The position numbers were made by a program, and so were the translations under genes. Below, piece by piece: positions 52,771-61,320 of a DNA stretch of 64,000 nucleotides. Positions within the stretch are counted from its first letter, which is position 1. Each line of letters starts with the position of its first letter. The stretch is from Flavobacteriaceae bacterium UBA3159. GTDB taxonomy: Bacteria > Bacteroidota > Bacteroidia > Flavobacteriales > Flavobacteriaceae. The notes under the pieces were generated by a model. That model saw only the letters and a list, made by a program, of their open reading frames with translations. It was not told where the DNA came from and made no database searches. Where the stretch lies: positions 1 to 64,000 of the forward strand of contig DEYL01000017.1 in NCBI GenBank assembly GCA_002364535.1, written 5' to 3'.

Positions 52771-53220
52771 TTATTTTTTTAAAATTTTACTTACTCCTGA
52801 AAACAACATCAAACTGATAGCCACTGCAGAGAGTATATAAAATGTTCTGATGCCTGTGCCGACCCATTTAGCGCTACTTGCAGACAATACCTCTCCGTCC
52901 TTTAAAGGGGTTTCAAGACCATCGGAAAGCACATAAGAGATCGCAATCACGACCAAAAACAGTCCAACTGAAATCGCAGCTTTCTTCAATTTTGCAGGGT
53001 CAGAGAACAATCCCAAAAGTGTAAAAATTAATGTAACGGATATGGTGATTACTAATACGATTCGTGCCAGCTCAACCAAAGGAGAAACGGCGCTAAAATC
53101 ACCCATGGTCGCGGCCATTTTGATGTCATCATCACCGGTGCCAATAATTCTGAGTAGGAAAAAAGCAGCCAGCACACCGATGATGGCACTGATTATTTTG
53201 ATTATGTTTTGAATTTTCAT
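52771..53220 (-). CDS. Uncharacterised multi-pass membrane protein of the exbBD operon
   Basis: A 149-residue protein with four hydrophobic segments: IIKIISAIIGVLAAFFLLRI, ARIVLVITISVTLIFTLLGL, KAAISVGLFLVVIAISYVLS and TFYILSAVAISLMLFSGVSK. I do not recognise a named family, but the same small protein sits between exbB and exbD in other flavobacteria. Its gene is 8 bases after exbB and 6 bases before exbD, so a role in the motor complex is plausible. Confidence 0.8.
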   Translation of the reverse strand: MKIQNIIKIISAIIGVLAAFFLLRIIGTGDDDIKMAATMGDFSAVSPLVELARIVLVITISVTLIFTLLGLFSDPAKLKKAAISVGLFLVVIAISYVLSDGLETPLKDGEVLSASSAKWVGTGIRTFYILSAVAISLMLFSGVSKILKK

Positions 53221-53228
53221 GTTCCCAA

Positions 53229-54068
53229 TTATTTTTTCTGAGCTACCAAAATGTCAATCAAGTTGATTGACGCATCTTCCATATCGTTGACAATACTGTC
53301 AATTTTGGCAATGATGTAATTGTAAAATACTTGAAGGATAATGGCCACGATCAAACCAAATACGGTGGTCAAAAGGGCAACTTTAATCCCTCCGGCAACC
53401 AATGAAGGCTGCATATCACCTGCCGCTTCGATTTTGTCAAAGGCTTGAATCATACCGATTACCGTCCCCATAAACCCAAGCATAGGCGCCAAGGCGATAA
53501 ATAACGATATCCAAGAAACGTTCTTTTCCAATTGTCCCATTTGAACACCACCGTAGGCAACAACAGCCTTTTCGGCGCTTTCTACACCTTCGTTGACACG
53601 GTCGAGACCTTGGTAGAAGATTGAAGCAACGGGGCCTTTAGTATTTCTACAAAGCTCTTTGGCCGCCTCTACGCCACCGGAAGATAGGGCTTCTTCAACC
53701 CCTGCAGTGAGTTTTTGAGAATTGGTCGTCGCCAAGTTGAGGTAGATGATACGTTCAATGGCAATGGCAAGACCAAGAATCAAACAAATCAAAACGATCC
53801 CCATAAATCCTGGGCCTCCTTCAATAAATCTTTTCTTAAGTTCTTGTGTAAAAGAAGCCTCGGCACTCGCCGCTTCTTCTTCTTCTTCCATAGCAGCTTC
53901 CTCCATTACTGGAACTTCTTCGGCCATGGTTTTTTCAGCAACGGCTTGTTCTTGTTGCTCGGTTTCTTGAGTAATTGTGTTTAGTGTTGTTGTAGCATAA
54001 GACAGAGATTGGGTCATTAACATCCCAACAAGGCTTAGGGCAAAAAATAATTTTCTCATTTTGATCAA
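53229..54068 (-). CDS. exbB: MotA/TolQ/ExbB proton channel protein
   Basis: A 279-residue ExbB-type channel subunit. A signal-like N-terminus (FFALSLVGMLMTQSLSYATT) and a Glu/Ala-rich stretch (VPVMEEAAMEEEEEAASAEA) precede the TM helices, a layout usual for Bacteroidota. The conserved channel segments are ISLFIALAPMLGFMGTVIGM and ALLTTVFGLIVAIILQVFYN. It leads the exbB-membrane protein-exbD-exbD operon that probably energises TonB-dependent uptake. Confidence 0.9.
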   Translation of the reverse strand: MIKMRKLFFALSLVGMLMTQSLSYATTTLNTITQETEQQEQAVAEKTMAEEVPVMEEAAMEEEEEAASAEASFTQELKKRFIEGGPGFMGIVLICLILGLAIAIERIIYLNLATTNSQKLTAGVEEALSSGGVEAAKELCRNTKGPVASIFYQGLDRVNEGVESAEKAVVAYGGVQMGQLEKNVSWISLFIALAPMLGFMGTVIGMIQAFDKIEAAGDMQPSLVAGGIKVALLTTVFGLIVAIILQVFYNYIIAKIDSIVNDMEDASINLIDILVAQKK

Positions 54069-54134
54069 AGTTTTGTTCTATTCGATAATTTTTTAAAGAT
54101 AAAAAAAAATACATACTAATGCATTTTTTTTGCA

Positions 54135-54143
54135 CAGAGAGGA
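54135..54143. repeat. Possible att-like copy of the tRNA-Ser 3' end
   Basis: CAGAGAGGA here is identical to the discriminator base and acceptor 3' arm of the tRNA-Ser at 62792-62800, in the same orientation. It lies 67 bases beyond exbB, where the AT-rich region begins. Nine bases is short, so it may be chance. Confidence 0.3.
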
Positions 54144-54406
54144 GATTTTGATTGATTTTAACAAATCCTATTCCCTGAATCTTATTTTGACATACAAATA
54201 TATCGTAATCAATGAAGGAAAGACTAAAAAGATGACAAAATAGTATTCAAATAACTAGAGTAGATAGTACTGCTAAGAGAAAAAAAATCATCCATTTCTT
54301 TTGATGGGACTTGTTTTACTTTCTCAGACATTAATTTAGTATTCCTAAAGGTATGGCCAATTGAGTCACTCGATATAAGAAATTCACCTAAGTCAGGATT
54401 GTGGAG

Positions 54407-54477
54407 CAGCTTCCTTGGAACTTTATCAGTTAGGGTAAAATATTGCCTGAGGGAAGTTCCTTACTCCAAAGAAGCTG
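54407..54477. repeat. Interrupted inverted repeat
   Basis: The left arm reads CAGCTTC CTT GGAACTT...CAG and the right arm CTG...AAGTTCC...GAAGCTG, with a bulge of about seven bases. It could fold as a long imperfect stem. No family is recognised; a remnant of a mobile element or a structured RNA are both possible. Confidence 0.35.
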
Positions 54478-54665
54478 ATGATATTTTCTTAGTGTTGGGC
54501 TATAGGAGTCGGGGTCTCTTCCCTTTGGGGTATCAGAATAAACATCATAATTTATATTTATGGATATTATATAAAAACAAATTCTTCAATAATTTAAAAA
54601 AAATTGCGATGTTTAATCCCGTTAAATATTAAATTTAATTATAATATTTTAAAACAAATTAAAAT

Positions 54666-55799
54666 TTGAAAACTACAACTTTTGATATAATTATAGTTGG
54701 CGGAGGAGTGGCTGGATTAACAAATGCGATTCATTTATCTAAATTCAAACAACGAGTACTTCTAATTGAAAAAAAATCATATCCAAAACATAAAGTCTGT
54801 GGAGAGTATATTTCTAATGAAGTACTTCCATATTTAAATTCTCTAGGAATTGATCCCATTAAGGAAGGTGCTAAAAAGATTAGTAATCTTCAGGTTAGTT
54901 CCACAAAAGGTATTTTAATAAAAGGCGTGCTTCCTTTGGGAGGTTTTGGAATGAGCCGCTATTTTTTAGATAGCTTATTATTGAAAAAAGCTCGTTTCAA
55001 TGGGGTACAAGTTTTAAAAAACTCTGTAGACTCAATTCGTTTTAAAAATGGAGTTTTCACAGTTCAAACAAAAGACTCAAAATCATTTCAAAGTAAAATC
55101 ACTATTGGCGCTTTTGGAAAAAGGTCAGAATTGGATATGAAAATGAATAGAAAATTCATTCAAAAAAAATCACCTTATTTGGCTGTTAAAATTCATGTAA
55201 AAGGGGATTTTTCAGAAAACCTGATCGCATTACATAATTTTAAAGGAGGTTATTGTGGGGTATCTAAAGTAGAAAATAACTCCATTAATTTATGTTATAT
55301 AACAGAATACCATTTATTTAAGAAGTATAAAAATATTTTAGATTTTCAACGGCAAGTTGTATTTAAAAACCAACATTTAAAAAAAATATTTAAAGAGTCA
55401 ATTTCTGTTTTTAAAAAACCGCTAACAATCAGTCAAATTTCTTTTGAAAGTAAAAATCCTGTAGAGAATCATATCATTATGTGTGGAGATACCGCAGGTA
55501 TGATTCATCCATTATGTGGAAATGGAATGGGAATGGCCATTGCAAGTGCACGATTGGCAAGTGAACTGATCCTAAAGTTTTTAAATGGAGAAATAAAAAC
55601 AAGAGAAAGTTTAGAAAAACAATATTTTAAAGATTGGAATAAACAATTTAAAATACGATTGAAGACTGGACATTTCATCGCTGGGTTGTTCAGAAGTGAA
55701 ATGTTTTCTCAAATTGCCTATTCAATTCTTAAAATGATCCCTTTTTTATTACCTAAAATGATAAAATTTACTCACGGAAAGCAAATAAAACCGATATGA
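54666..55799 (+). CDS. FAD-dependent oxidoreductase of the type III PKS cluster
   Basis: A 377-residue flavoprotein of the geranylgeranyl-reductase / aromatic hydroxylase fold. FAD motifs are DIIIVGGGVAGLTNAIHLSK (residues 7-26), KVCGEYISNE and the second GD motif MCGDTAGMIHPLCGNGMGMA. It starts with TTG; no ATG is usable. It overlaps the methyltransferase by four bases. By analogy with SrsC of Streptomyces phenolic-lipid clusters it may hydroxylate the polyketide ring; a reductase role is also possible. First gene of the cluster. Confidence 0.82.
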   Translation: MKTTTFDIIIVGGGVAGLTNAIHLSKFKQRVLLIEKKSYPKHKVCGEYISNEVLPYLNSLGIDPIKEGAKKISNLQVSSTKGILIKGVLPLGGFGMSRYFLDSLLLKKARFNGVQVLKNSVDSIRFKNGVFTVQTKDSKSFQSKITIGAFGKRSELDMKMNRKFIQKKSPYLAVKIHVKGDFSENLIALHNFKGGYCGVSKVENNSINLCYITEYHLFKKYKNILDFQRQVVFKNQHLKKIFKESISVFKKPLTISQISFESKNPVENHIIMCGDTAGMIHPLCGNGMGMAIASARLASELILKFLNGEIKTRESLEKQYFKDWNKQFKIRLKTGHFIAGLFRSEMFSQIAYSILKMIPFLLPKMIKFTHGKQIKPI

Positions 55800-56518
55800 A
55801 TTTTTTAGTTGACACCTCAAATCGTTCATCGGAAAAAGAAATTATGGATGATTTTACTTTGAAGGGTGTTTTGTTTAGAGACGCATTAGATAAACTAGAA
55901 ATCATTAATAGACTTTTAGGGGGTAATAAAGTAACAATTAAGGGACTAAAAAAACTCCTTAAAAATCAATCAAAAAATAAGATAATAACAATTGTAGATT
56001 TGGGCTGTGGACATGGTGATATTTTACGTGATATTGCTAAGTTTGGGAGAAAGAATAACTATACCTTTAGACTTATAGGAATTGATGCAAATATTGCAGC
56101 AATAAATTATGCAAAGGAATTGTCAAAAGGATATTCGGAACTTAGTTTTATAGCCATTGATATTTTCTCAGAAGATTTTAAAAAACAATCATATGATATT
56201 GTTTTATGTACACTTTTTTTGCACCATTTCAAGAATAATGAACTGATTTCATTTTTAAAAACAACTATTGAGAAAGCAACAATTGGAGTAGTTATTAATG
56301 ATTTACATAGGCATAAATTAGCCTACTATCTGTTTAAATTAATAGGTTTTTTTATAAAAAATAAAATGATTAGAGAAGATGGGTTAACTTCTGTTTTAAG
56401 GGCTTTTAAAAAAAAAGATTTAGAAAATATTTCAAAACAAATTAAAGTATATTTTTCAATTCAGTGGAAATGGGCATTTCGTTATTTATGGATTCTAAAA
56501 AAGGATTTTATTAAATAA
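55796..56518 (+). CDS. SAM-dependent methyltransferase of the cluster
   Basis: A 240-residue class I methyltransferase. Motif I is TIVDLGCGHGDILRDIAKFG, followed by the RLIGIDANIAAINYAKEL strand and LCTLFLHHFKNNELISFLK. The domain layout fits O- or C-methyltransferases acting on small aromatics or polyketides. It overlaps the flavoprotein gene upstream (GATATGA) and precedes the PKS by 28 bases. The likely substrate is the type III PKS product, compare SrsB in Streptomyces. Confidence 0.85.
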   Translation: MNFLVDTSNRSSEKEIMDDFTLKGVLFRDALDKLEIINRLLGGNKVTIKGLKKLLKNQSKNKIITIVDLGCGHGDILRDIAKFGRKNNYTFRLIGIDANIAAINYAKELSKGYSELSFIAIDIFSEDFKKQSYDIVLCTLFLHHFKNNELISFLKTTIEKATIGVVINDLHRHKLAYYLFKLIGFFIKNKMIREDGLTSVLRAFKKKDLENISKQIKVYFSIQWKWAFRYLWILKKDFIK

Positions 56519-56546
56519 AAAAAATATTCATCATACAGTAATTTTT

Positions 56547-57599
56547 ATGAGTATAAAAATATTATCCGTAGCAAAGCAACTTCCAAAATACAATAAAGAA
56601 ACTAAAGATATCATTCCTTTTGTGAAACATTGGATGAGAGGTCAGGAAACGAGGTTTCAAAGAAAAGTTTTAAAACTTTTTGAAGGGGCAGGCGTAGAAA
56701 GACGTTACTCTATCATGGAAGCAGATGAAGTTTTTTTGAATTCGTCTTTTGAGGAAAAGAATAATATTTATGTCCGAGAAGTAATAAAACTTGCAGAACA
56801 ATCATTGCAAAAATCTTTAAAAAAAGTAGACTTACAGCCTACAGATATTGATTACATTATTACTGTTAGCTGCACAGGAATTATGATTCCTTCTGTAGAT
56901 GCGTATTTAATCAATAGTTTACAAATGAGACAAGATACTATAAGGCTTCCTGTTACAGAAATGGGTTGTGTTGCGGGAGTTTCAGGAATCATTTATGCGA
57001 AAAACTTTTTAAAATCTAATCCAAATAAACGGGCTGTTGTTATTTCTGTTGAAGCACCGACCGCAACCTTTCAACTTGAAAATTTTTCCATGGCAAATAT
57101 TGTGAGTGCTGCAATATTTGGAGATGGAGCCGCAAGTGTTATTTTATCATCTTATGAACAAGATAAAGGACCTAACGTAATAGATGAAGCTATGTATCAT
57201 TTTTATGATTCTATTGATGTAATGGGTTTTAAACTGGTAAATACAGGTTTAGAAATGATTTTAGACAAAAAGGTTCCAGAAACTATTTCAAGTCATTTTC
57301 CAATGATTATTCACCCTTTTTTAGAACGGAATAACTTAAGAATTGAAGATATAAATCATTTGATTTTCCACCCAGGGGGAAAGAAAATAGTAACCACTAT
57401 CGAAGGTTTATTTAAGTCATTAGGTAAAAACATTGATGACACAAAAGAAGTTTTAAAATTGTACGGCAACATGTCAAGTGCAACCGTTTTATATGTTTTA
57501 GAACGATTTATGGATGGCGATAGAAAACAGGGAGAAAAGGGTCTAATACTTAGTTTCGGACCAGGATTTTCAGCACAAAGAATATTATTAGAATGGTAA
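56547..57599 (+). CDS. Type III polyketide synthase (chalcone/stilbene synthase-like)
   Basis: A 350-residue homodimeric ketosynthase-fold enzyme. The catalytic triad is complete: Cys141 in TEMGCVAGVSG, His275 in IFHPGGKKIV and Asn308 in YGNMSSATVLYVLERF. The length and the GNMSSATV and SFGPGFSAQ motifs are characteristic. It extends an acyl starter, probably long-chain, with malonyl-CoA to give a tri/tetraketide pyrone or resorcinol. A dedicated acyl-ACP pathway follows directly. The overlap with the next gene is seven bases. Confidence 0.93.
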   Translation: MSIKILSVAKQLPKYNKETKDIIPFVKHWMRGQETRFQRKVLKLFEGAGVERRYSIMEADEVFLNSSFEEKNNIYVREVIKLAEQSLQKSLKKVDLQPTDIDYIITVSCTGIMIPSVDAYLINSLQMRQDTIRLPVTEMGCVAGVSGIIYAKNFLKSNPNKRAVVISVEAPTATFQLENFSMANIVSAAIFGDGAASVILSSYEQDKGPNVIDEAMYHFYDSIDVMGFKLVNTGLEMILDKKVPETISSHFPMIIHPFLERNNLRIEDINHLIFHPGGKKIVTTIEGLFKSLGKNIDDTKEVLKLYGNMSSATVLYVLERFMDGDRKQGEKGLILSFGPGFSAQRILLEW

Positions 57600-58387
57600 A
57601 AGAATTCAAAAACAAAAAGGAATGGGCATTAATCCTAGGAGGATCAAGTGGATTGGGTTTAGCTACAGCAAAAAAATTGGCCAAACACGGAATGAATATT
57701 TGTATTGTTCATAGAAACTCTAAATCGCAGTTAGGTCAAATAGAGAAAGATTTTAAAAAAATCACTCAAGAAGCAGTAGCTTTTGTAAGTTATAATATAG
57801 ATGCTATTCATTCAGAAAAGAGAATATTGTTAATAGAAAATTTAAAAAGAAAATTGGAGGAAGGTAAAATAAAAATATTGGTTCATAGTATTGCTAAAGG
57901 AAATTTAAAACCTATGGTTTCCGATTCAATTCCAATATTACAAACAGATGATTTTCAATTAACAATTCAAGCAATGGGAATTAGTTTGTATGATTGGGTG
58001 AAATCTGTTTTTGAAGCAAAACTATTTTCAAAAGATGCTCGAGTGGTAAGCTTTACGAGTGAAGGTAATAGTAAAGCCTGGAAAAGTTATGCAGCTGTTT
58101 CTGCGGCGAAAGTAACAATAGAAGCTATTACTAGAAGTATAGCATTAGAATATGCTCGATTTGGAATTAGAGCTAACTGTATTCAGGCTGGAGTTACAAA
58201 TACAGCTTCTTTAAGAATGATTCACTCAAGCGAAGATATAAAAAAACACTCATTGCTGCGTAATCCTTTCAATAGGTTAACATTACCAAAAGATGTTGCT
58301 AACGTTGTATATTTATTATGTAAAGATGAAGCGGCTTGGATTAATGGAAGTATTATCCCTGTTGATGGAGGAGAGCACATCAGCTAA
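57593..58387 (+). CDS. Enoyl-ACP reductase-like SDR
   Basis: A 264-residue short-chain dehydrogenase. The dinucleotide motif is LILGGSSGLGLATAKKLAKH. The active site has Tyr166 and Lys173 with six residues between (SYAAVSAAKVTIE), the spacing of FabI/FabL enoyl-ACP reductases rather than the YxxxK of ketoreductases. ILVHSIAKGNLKPM fits the FabI HSIA motif. It overlaps the PKS by seven bases. No separate ketoreductase is present, so this step or the primary FabG must supply that activity. Confidence 0.82.
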   Translation: MVKEFKNKKEWALILGGSSGLGLATAKKLAKHGMNICIVHRNSKSQLGQIEKDFKKITQEAVAFVSYNIDAIHSEKRILLIENLKRKLEEGKIKILVHSIAKGNLKPMVSDSIPILQTDDFQLTIQAMGISLYDWVKSVFEAKLFSKDARVVSFTSEGNSKAWKSYAAVSAAKVTIEAITRSIALEYARFGIRANCIQAGVTNTASLRMIHSSEDIKKHSLLRNPFNRLTLPKDVANVVYLLCKDEAAWINGSIIPVDGGEHIS

Positions 58388-58470
58388 CAGAGTTTATCCA
58401 ATTTCTAAGTATTAAAGACACTAATAATAAATTTAAAAACTAAGAAAAACCCAAATAGATTTTTTGTTAA

Positions 58471-58917
58471 TTGAAGAAAGAAACGATTATAAAGCTTTTA
58501 CCCTACCAAGCACCCTTTTTATTTGTAGAGGAACTAACTTATATCTCAGAAAATGGAGTTAAAGGTTACCATACCTTTAAAAATGATGAATATTTTTATA
58601 AAGGTCATTTTAAAGATAACCCAATAACTCCAGGAGTTATTTTAACTGAAGTTATGGCGCAAATAGGTTTGGTCTGTTTAGGAATTTATCTTTTAAAAGA
58701 TGAATTTTATGAAATAAAAAAGCCGCAAATAGCACTCACTTCTTTTAATATAGACTTTTTTTTACCTGTTAAACCAAAGGAACGTGTGGAGGTAGTCTCA
58801 GAGAAAATATATTTTAGATTCAATAAACTAAAATGCAATGTTCAGCTGTTCAATGAGAAAAACGAGTTAGTTTGCAAAGGAACCATATCGGGAATGCTTA
58901 AACTAATGGATGAATAA
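58471..58917 (+). CDS. FabZ/FabA-like 3-hydroxyacyl-ACP dehydratase
   Basis: A 148-residue hot-dog-fold protein. The active-site histidine (His46) lies in FYKGHFKDNPITPGVILTEV, and the acidic partner is Glu60, as in FabZ (HFPxxPxxPGV...E). The start is TTG at 58471. It sits 83 bases after the SDR and overlaps the ketosynthase by eight bases. With the adjacent ketosynthase and reductase it can complete the dehydration step of acyl chain extension. Confidence 0.87.
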   Translation: MKKETIIKLLPYQAPFLFVEELTYISENGVKGYHTFKNDEYFYKGHFKDNPITPGVILTEVMAQIGLVCLGIYLLKDEFYEIKKPQIALTSFNIDFFLPVKPKERVEVVSEKIYFRFNKLKCNVQLFNEKNELVCKGTISGMLKLMDE

Positions 58918-60181
58918 ACATAGAGTAGTAATTACTGGGATGGGTGTAGTAGCACCAAATGCAGTTGGTCTTGAGAATTTCTTTAAAGCCATACAAAAAG
59001 GAAGGTCCGGAGTTACCTTTCATCAAAAACTGAAAGATTTAAAATTTTCTTGTTGTATTGGTGGAATTCCAGCTATTGATAAAGAATTGAAAAACCAATA
59101 CCTAACACCATTACAATTACGTGGATTTGATAGTGCTGGAATTTTATATGGATGCATCGCAGGGATGGATGCTTGGCAGGACGCTGGATTTATAATTGAT
59201 AAAAACTCAAAGACTGATTATGATTCAGGAATGGTTTTTGGTTCAGGAACATCAGGAGTTGAAAAATTCAGAGAAGCAATTTATAAGCTAGACAACTATA
59301 AAGTAAGACGTCTTGGAAGTACTGTGGTATTACAAACTATGGCAAGTGGAATTAGCGCCTATTTAGGGGGGATTCTGGGACTAGGAAATCAAGTAACCAC
59401 AAATTCATCTGCTTGTTCTACAGGTACAGAAGCGATATTAATGGGCTTTGAACGTGTACAATCAGGAAAAGCATTAAGAATGTTAGTTGGGAGTTGTAGT
59501 GATGATGGCGCTTATATTTGGGGAGGATTTGATGCAATGAGGGTGATGACCTATAACCATAACGAAACACCAGAAAAAGGATCAAAACCAATGAGTGCAG
59601 AAGCATCTGGTTTTGTACCAGGAAGTGGTGCTGGAGCTTTAGTGTTAGAATCCTTAGAGAGTGCCTTAGAGAGAAAAGCAAGTATTTATGCAGAGGTTTT
59701 AGGAGGAAATATCAATTCTGGAGGACAAAGAAGTGGAGGAACGTTAACTGCTCCAAATTCACAAGCTGTCCAAAAATGTATTATAGATGCAATAAAAGAC
59801 GCAAATACAAAAAGCTCAGAAATAGATGCTATTAACGGACATTTGACAGCAACAATTAAAGACCCATTGGAAATAGAAAACTGGACAAAAGCATTACAAA
59901 GAAAAGGAAAAGAATTCCCAATAATAAATTCATTAAAGTCAATGATTGGACATTGTTTAGCAGCTGCAGGATCAATAGAAAGTGTTGCAACAGTTCTCCA
60001 GTTAAAACATCAATTTATTTTTCCAAATATAAATTGTAATGAAATCCACCCAGATATTTTAAAATTAATCTCAAAAGAAAAAATACCAACTAAAATGACT
60101 CCAAAAAAACTAAATATCATTGCAAAAGCAAGTTTTGGCTTTGGGGATGTAAATGGATGCATTATTTTTAAGAAATATTAG
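58910..60181 (+). CDS. Beta-ketoacyl-ACP synthase (FabF-like)
   Basis: A 423-residue KAS II-type ketosynthase. The triad is Cys169 (NSSACSTGTEAILMG), His311 (INGHLTATIKDPLE) and His348 (MIGHCLAAAGSIES). The first His motif is NGHLTAT where FabF has THGTGT, so substrate choice may differ. FVPGSGAGALVLE and FGFGDVNGCIIF are family landmarks. It should elongate the starter acyl chain for the PKS. Confidence 0.9.
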   Translation: MNKHRVVITGMGVVAPNAVGLENFFKAIQKGRSGVTFHQKLKDLKFSCCIGGIPAIDKELKNQYLTPLQLRGFDSAGILYGCIAGMDAWQDAGFIIDKNSKTDYDSGMVFGSGTSGVEKFREAIYKLDNYKVRRLGSTVVLQTMASGISAYLGGILGLGNQVTTNSSACSTGTEAILMGFERVQSGKALRMLVGSCSDDGAYIWGGFDAMRVMTYNHNETPEKGSKPMSAEASGFVPGSGAGALVLESLESALERKASIYAEVLGGNINSGGQRSGGTLTAPNSQAVQKCIIDAIKDANTKSSEIDAINGHLTATIKDPLEIENWTKALQRKGKEFPIINSLKSMIGHCLAAAGSIESVATVLQLKHQFIFPNINCNEIHPDILKLISKEKIPTKMTPKKLNIIAKASFGFGDVNGCIIFKKY

Positions 60182-60256
60182 AAAATATATTCTCAAACTT
60201 TATTTTAAATATAATCGTACAAATAACATAAAAATTAAAGATCACAAGAAAAATAA

Positions 60257-60511
60257 ATGACTAGAAAAGAACTAATAACTTCATTAAAGAAAATTATAAA
60301 ACCGTATTCTCAAAATCAAGAAGCTTTTAAAAATCTATCTGAAGGAACTGATTTTATAAATGATTTAAAAATTAACTCAGCTAATTTAGTTGATATCATT
60401 TTAGATGTAGAAGATGAGTTTGGTATCGAGATTGATAACGAATCAATGGAAAAAATGCTTTCAGTTAAATCTGCAATTAATATTATTGAAACCAAATTAG
60501 CCGAATCTTGA
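60257..60511 (+). CDS. Acyl carrier protein of the cluster
   Basis: An 84-residue acidic ACP. The phosphopantetheine serine is Ser41 in LKINSANLVDIILDVEDEFG, where most ACPs have DSLD; here the Asp before Ser is Asn. The helix II acidic patch (DVEDEFGIEIDNE) is normal. It lies 76 bases after the ketosynthase, and its last codons overlap the phosphopantetheinyl transferase gene by four bases. Confidence 0.88.
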   Translation: MTRKELITSLKKIIKPYSQNQEAFKNLSEGTDFINDLKINSANLVDIILDVEDEFGIEIDNESMEKMLSVKSAINIIETKLAES

Positions 60512-61062
60512 TTGGTAATGATATCATAGATTTATCACTTGCAAAAACACAAAGTAATTGGCAGCGAAGAGGCTTTTTAGAAAAGCAATTTTCAGTAAAT
60601 GAGCAGCAACTCATTTTAAGATCAACAAATTCTTTTATTTTAGTTTGGAGGTTTTGGAGCATGAAAGAAGCTGCTTATAAGGTCTTTACCCAACAAAATG
60701 AAATGCGATTTTTTGCTCCCAAAAATTTTGATTGCTTATTAATTTCAGAGAAAAAAGGAATGGTGTTTTATAAAGATCGAATATTCTATACATCATCAAT
60801 TGTGACTCAGAATTATATTTTCACTTTGGCAAGTTATGAGAAATTAACAAAAGCTTATTCTAAGTTTGTGATGCCGAAATTTATTAATATTATGATCAAA
60901 ATTAAATTAGAAGATGTAACTAAATTTTCTGCAAAAGAAATTGAACAAAAAAAATCAAAAAACGGAGCTCCTTTTTACTACTATAAAGATAAAGTATTGA
61001 CAAGATCATGCTCAATTTCACATCACGGAAATTATGGGGTATTTTCATTGTTATATGCCTAA
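60508..61062 (+). CDS. 4'-phosphopantetheinyl transferase
   Basis: A 184-residue PPTase that activates the cluster ACP. The signature residues are present: GNDIIDL near the N-terminus and WSMKEAAYKVF (the WxxKEAxxK motif). The start is TTG at 60508, overlapping the ACP stop. The length is between the short AcpS and the long Sfp forms. A dedicated PPTase beside an ACP marks a secondary-metabolic acyl line. Confidence 0.87.
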   Translation: MIGNDIIDLSLAKTQSNWQRRGFLEKQFSVNEQQLILRSTNSFILVWRFWSMKEAAYKVFTQQNEMRFFAPKNFDCLLISEKKGMVFYKDRIFYTSSIVTQNYIFTLASYEKLTKAYSKFVMPKFINIMIKIKLEDVTKFSAKEIEQKKSKNGAPFYYYKDKVLTRSCSISHHGNYGVFSLLYA

Positions 61063-61320
61063 CTAATATTCCAAGAAACGTTTAAGTTTATTTCAACGAT
61101 CAATTCAATATCCAAATTAGTGGATGCCTAACAGGTAAATTCGGATTTGCCCCAACCCTTAGAGTTTGGATTACACAATATCAAGAGCCCTAACCTGCAC
61201 AGAAAACCCATTCTACAAAACCACCGCTTCGTCAGGTAATCATATAGGTAGAAAAGTTTTTGGGTTATTTAACAATCACAAAAATTTGTCAGTCTTGAAC
61301 TATTTTTTCTATTTTTAGAC

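Larger units (their letters stand above)
54069..54665. other. Non-coding stretch at the left edge of the AT-rich region
   Basis: No believable gene is seen. It includes the exbB upstream region, a 9-base match to the tRNA-Ser 3' end (54135-54143), and an interrupted inverted repeat (54407-54477). A 78-codon open frame at 54399 has no family features and is not called. The base composition turns AT-rich within this stretch. Confidence 0.6.

Noticed and set aside
54399..54632. 77-codon plus-strand open frame before the PKS cluster
   Set aside because: No family pattern, no promoter, and it lies across the inverted repeat; treated as chance.
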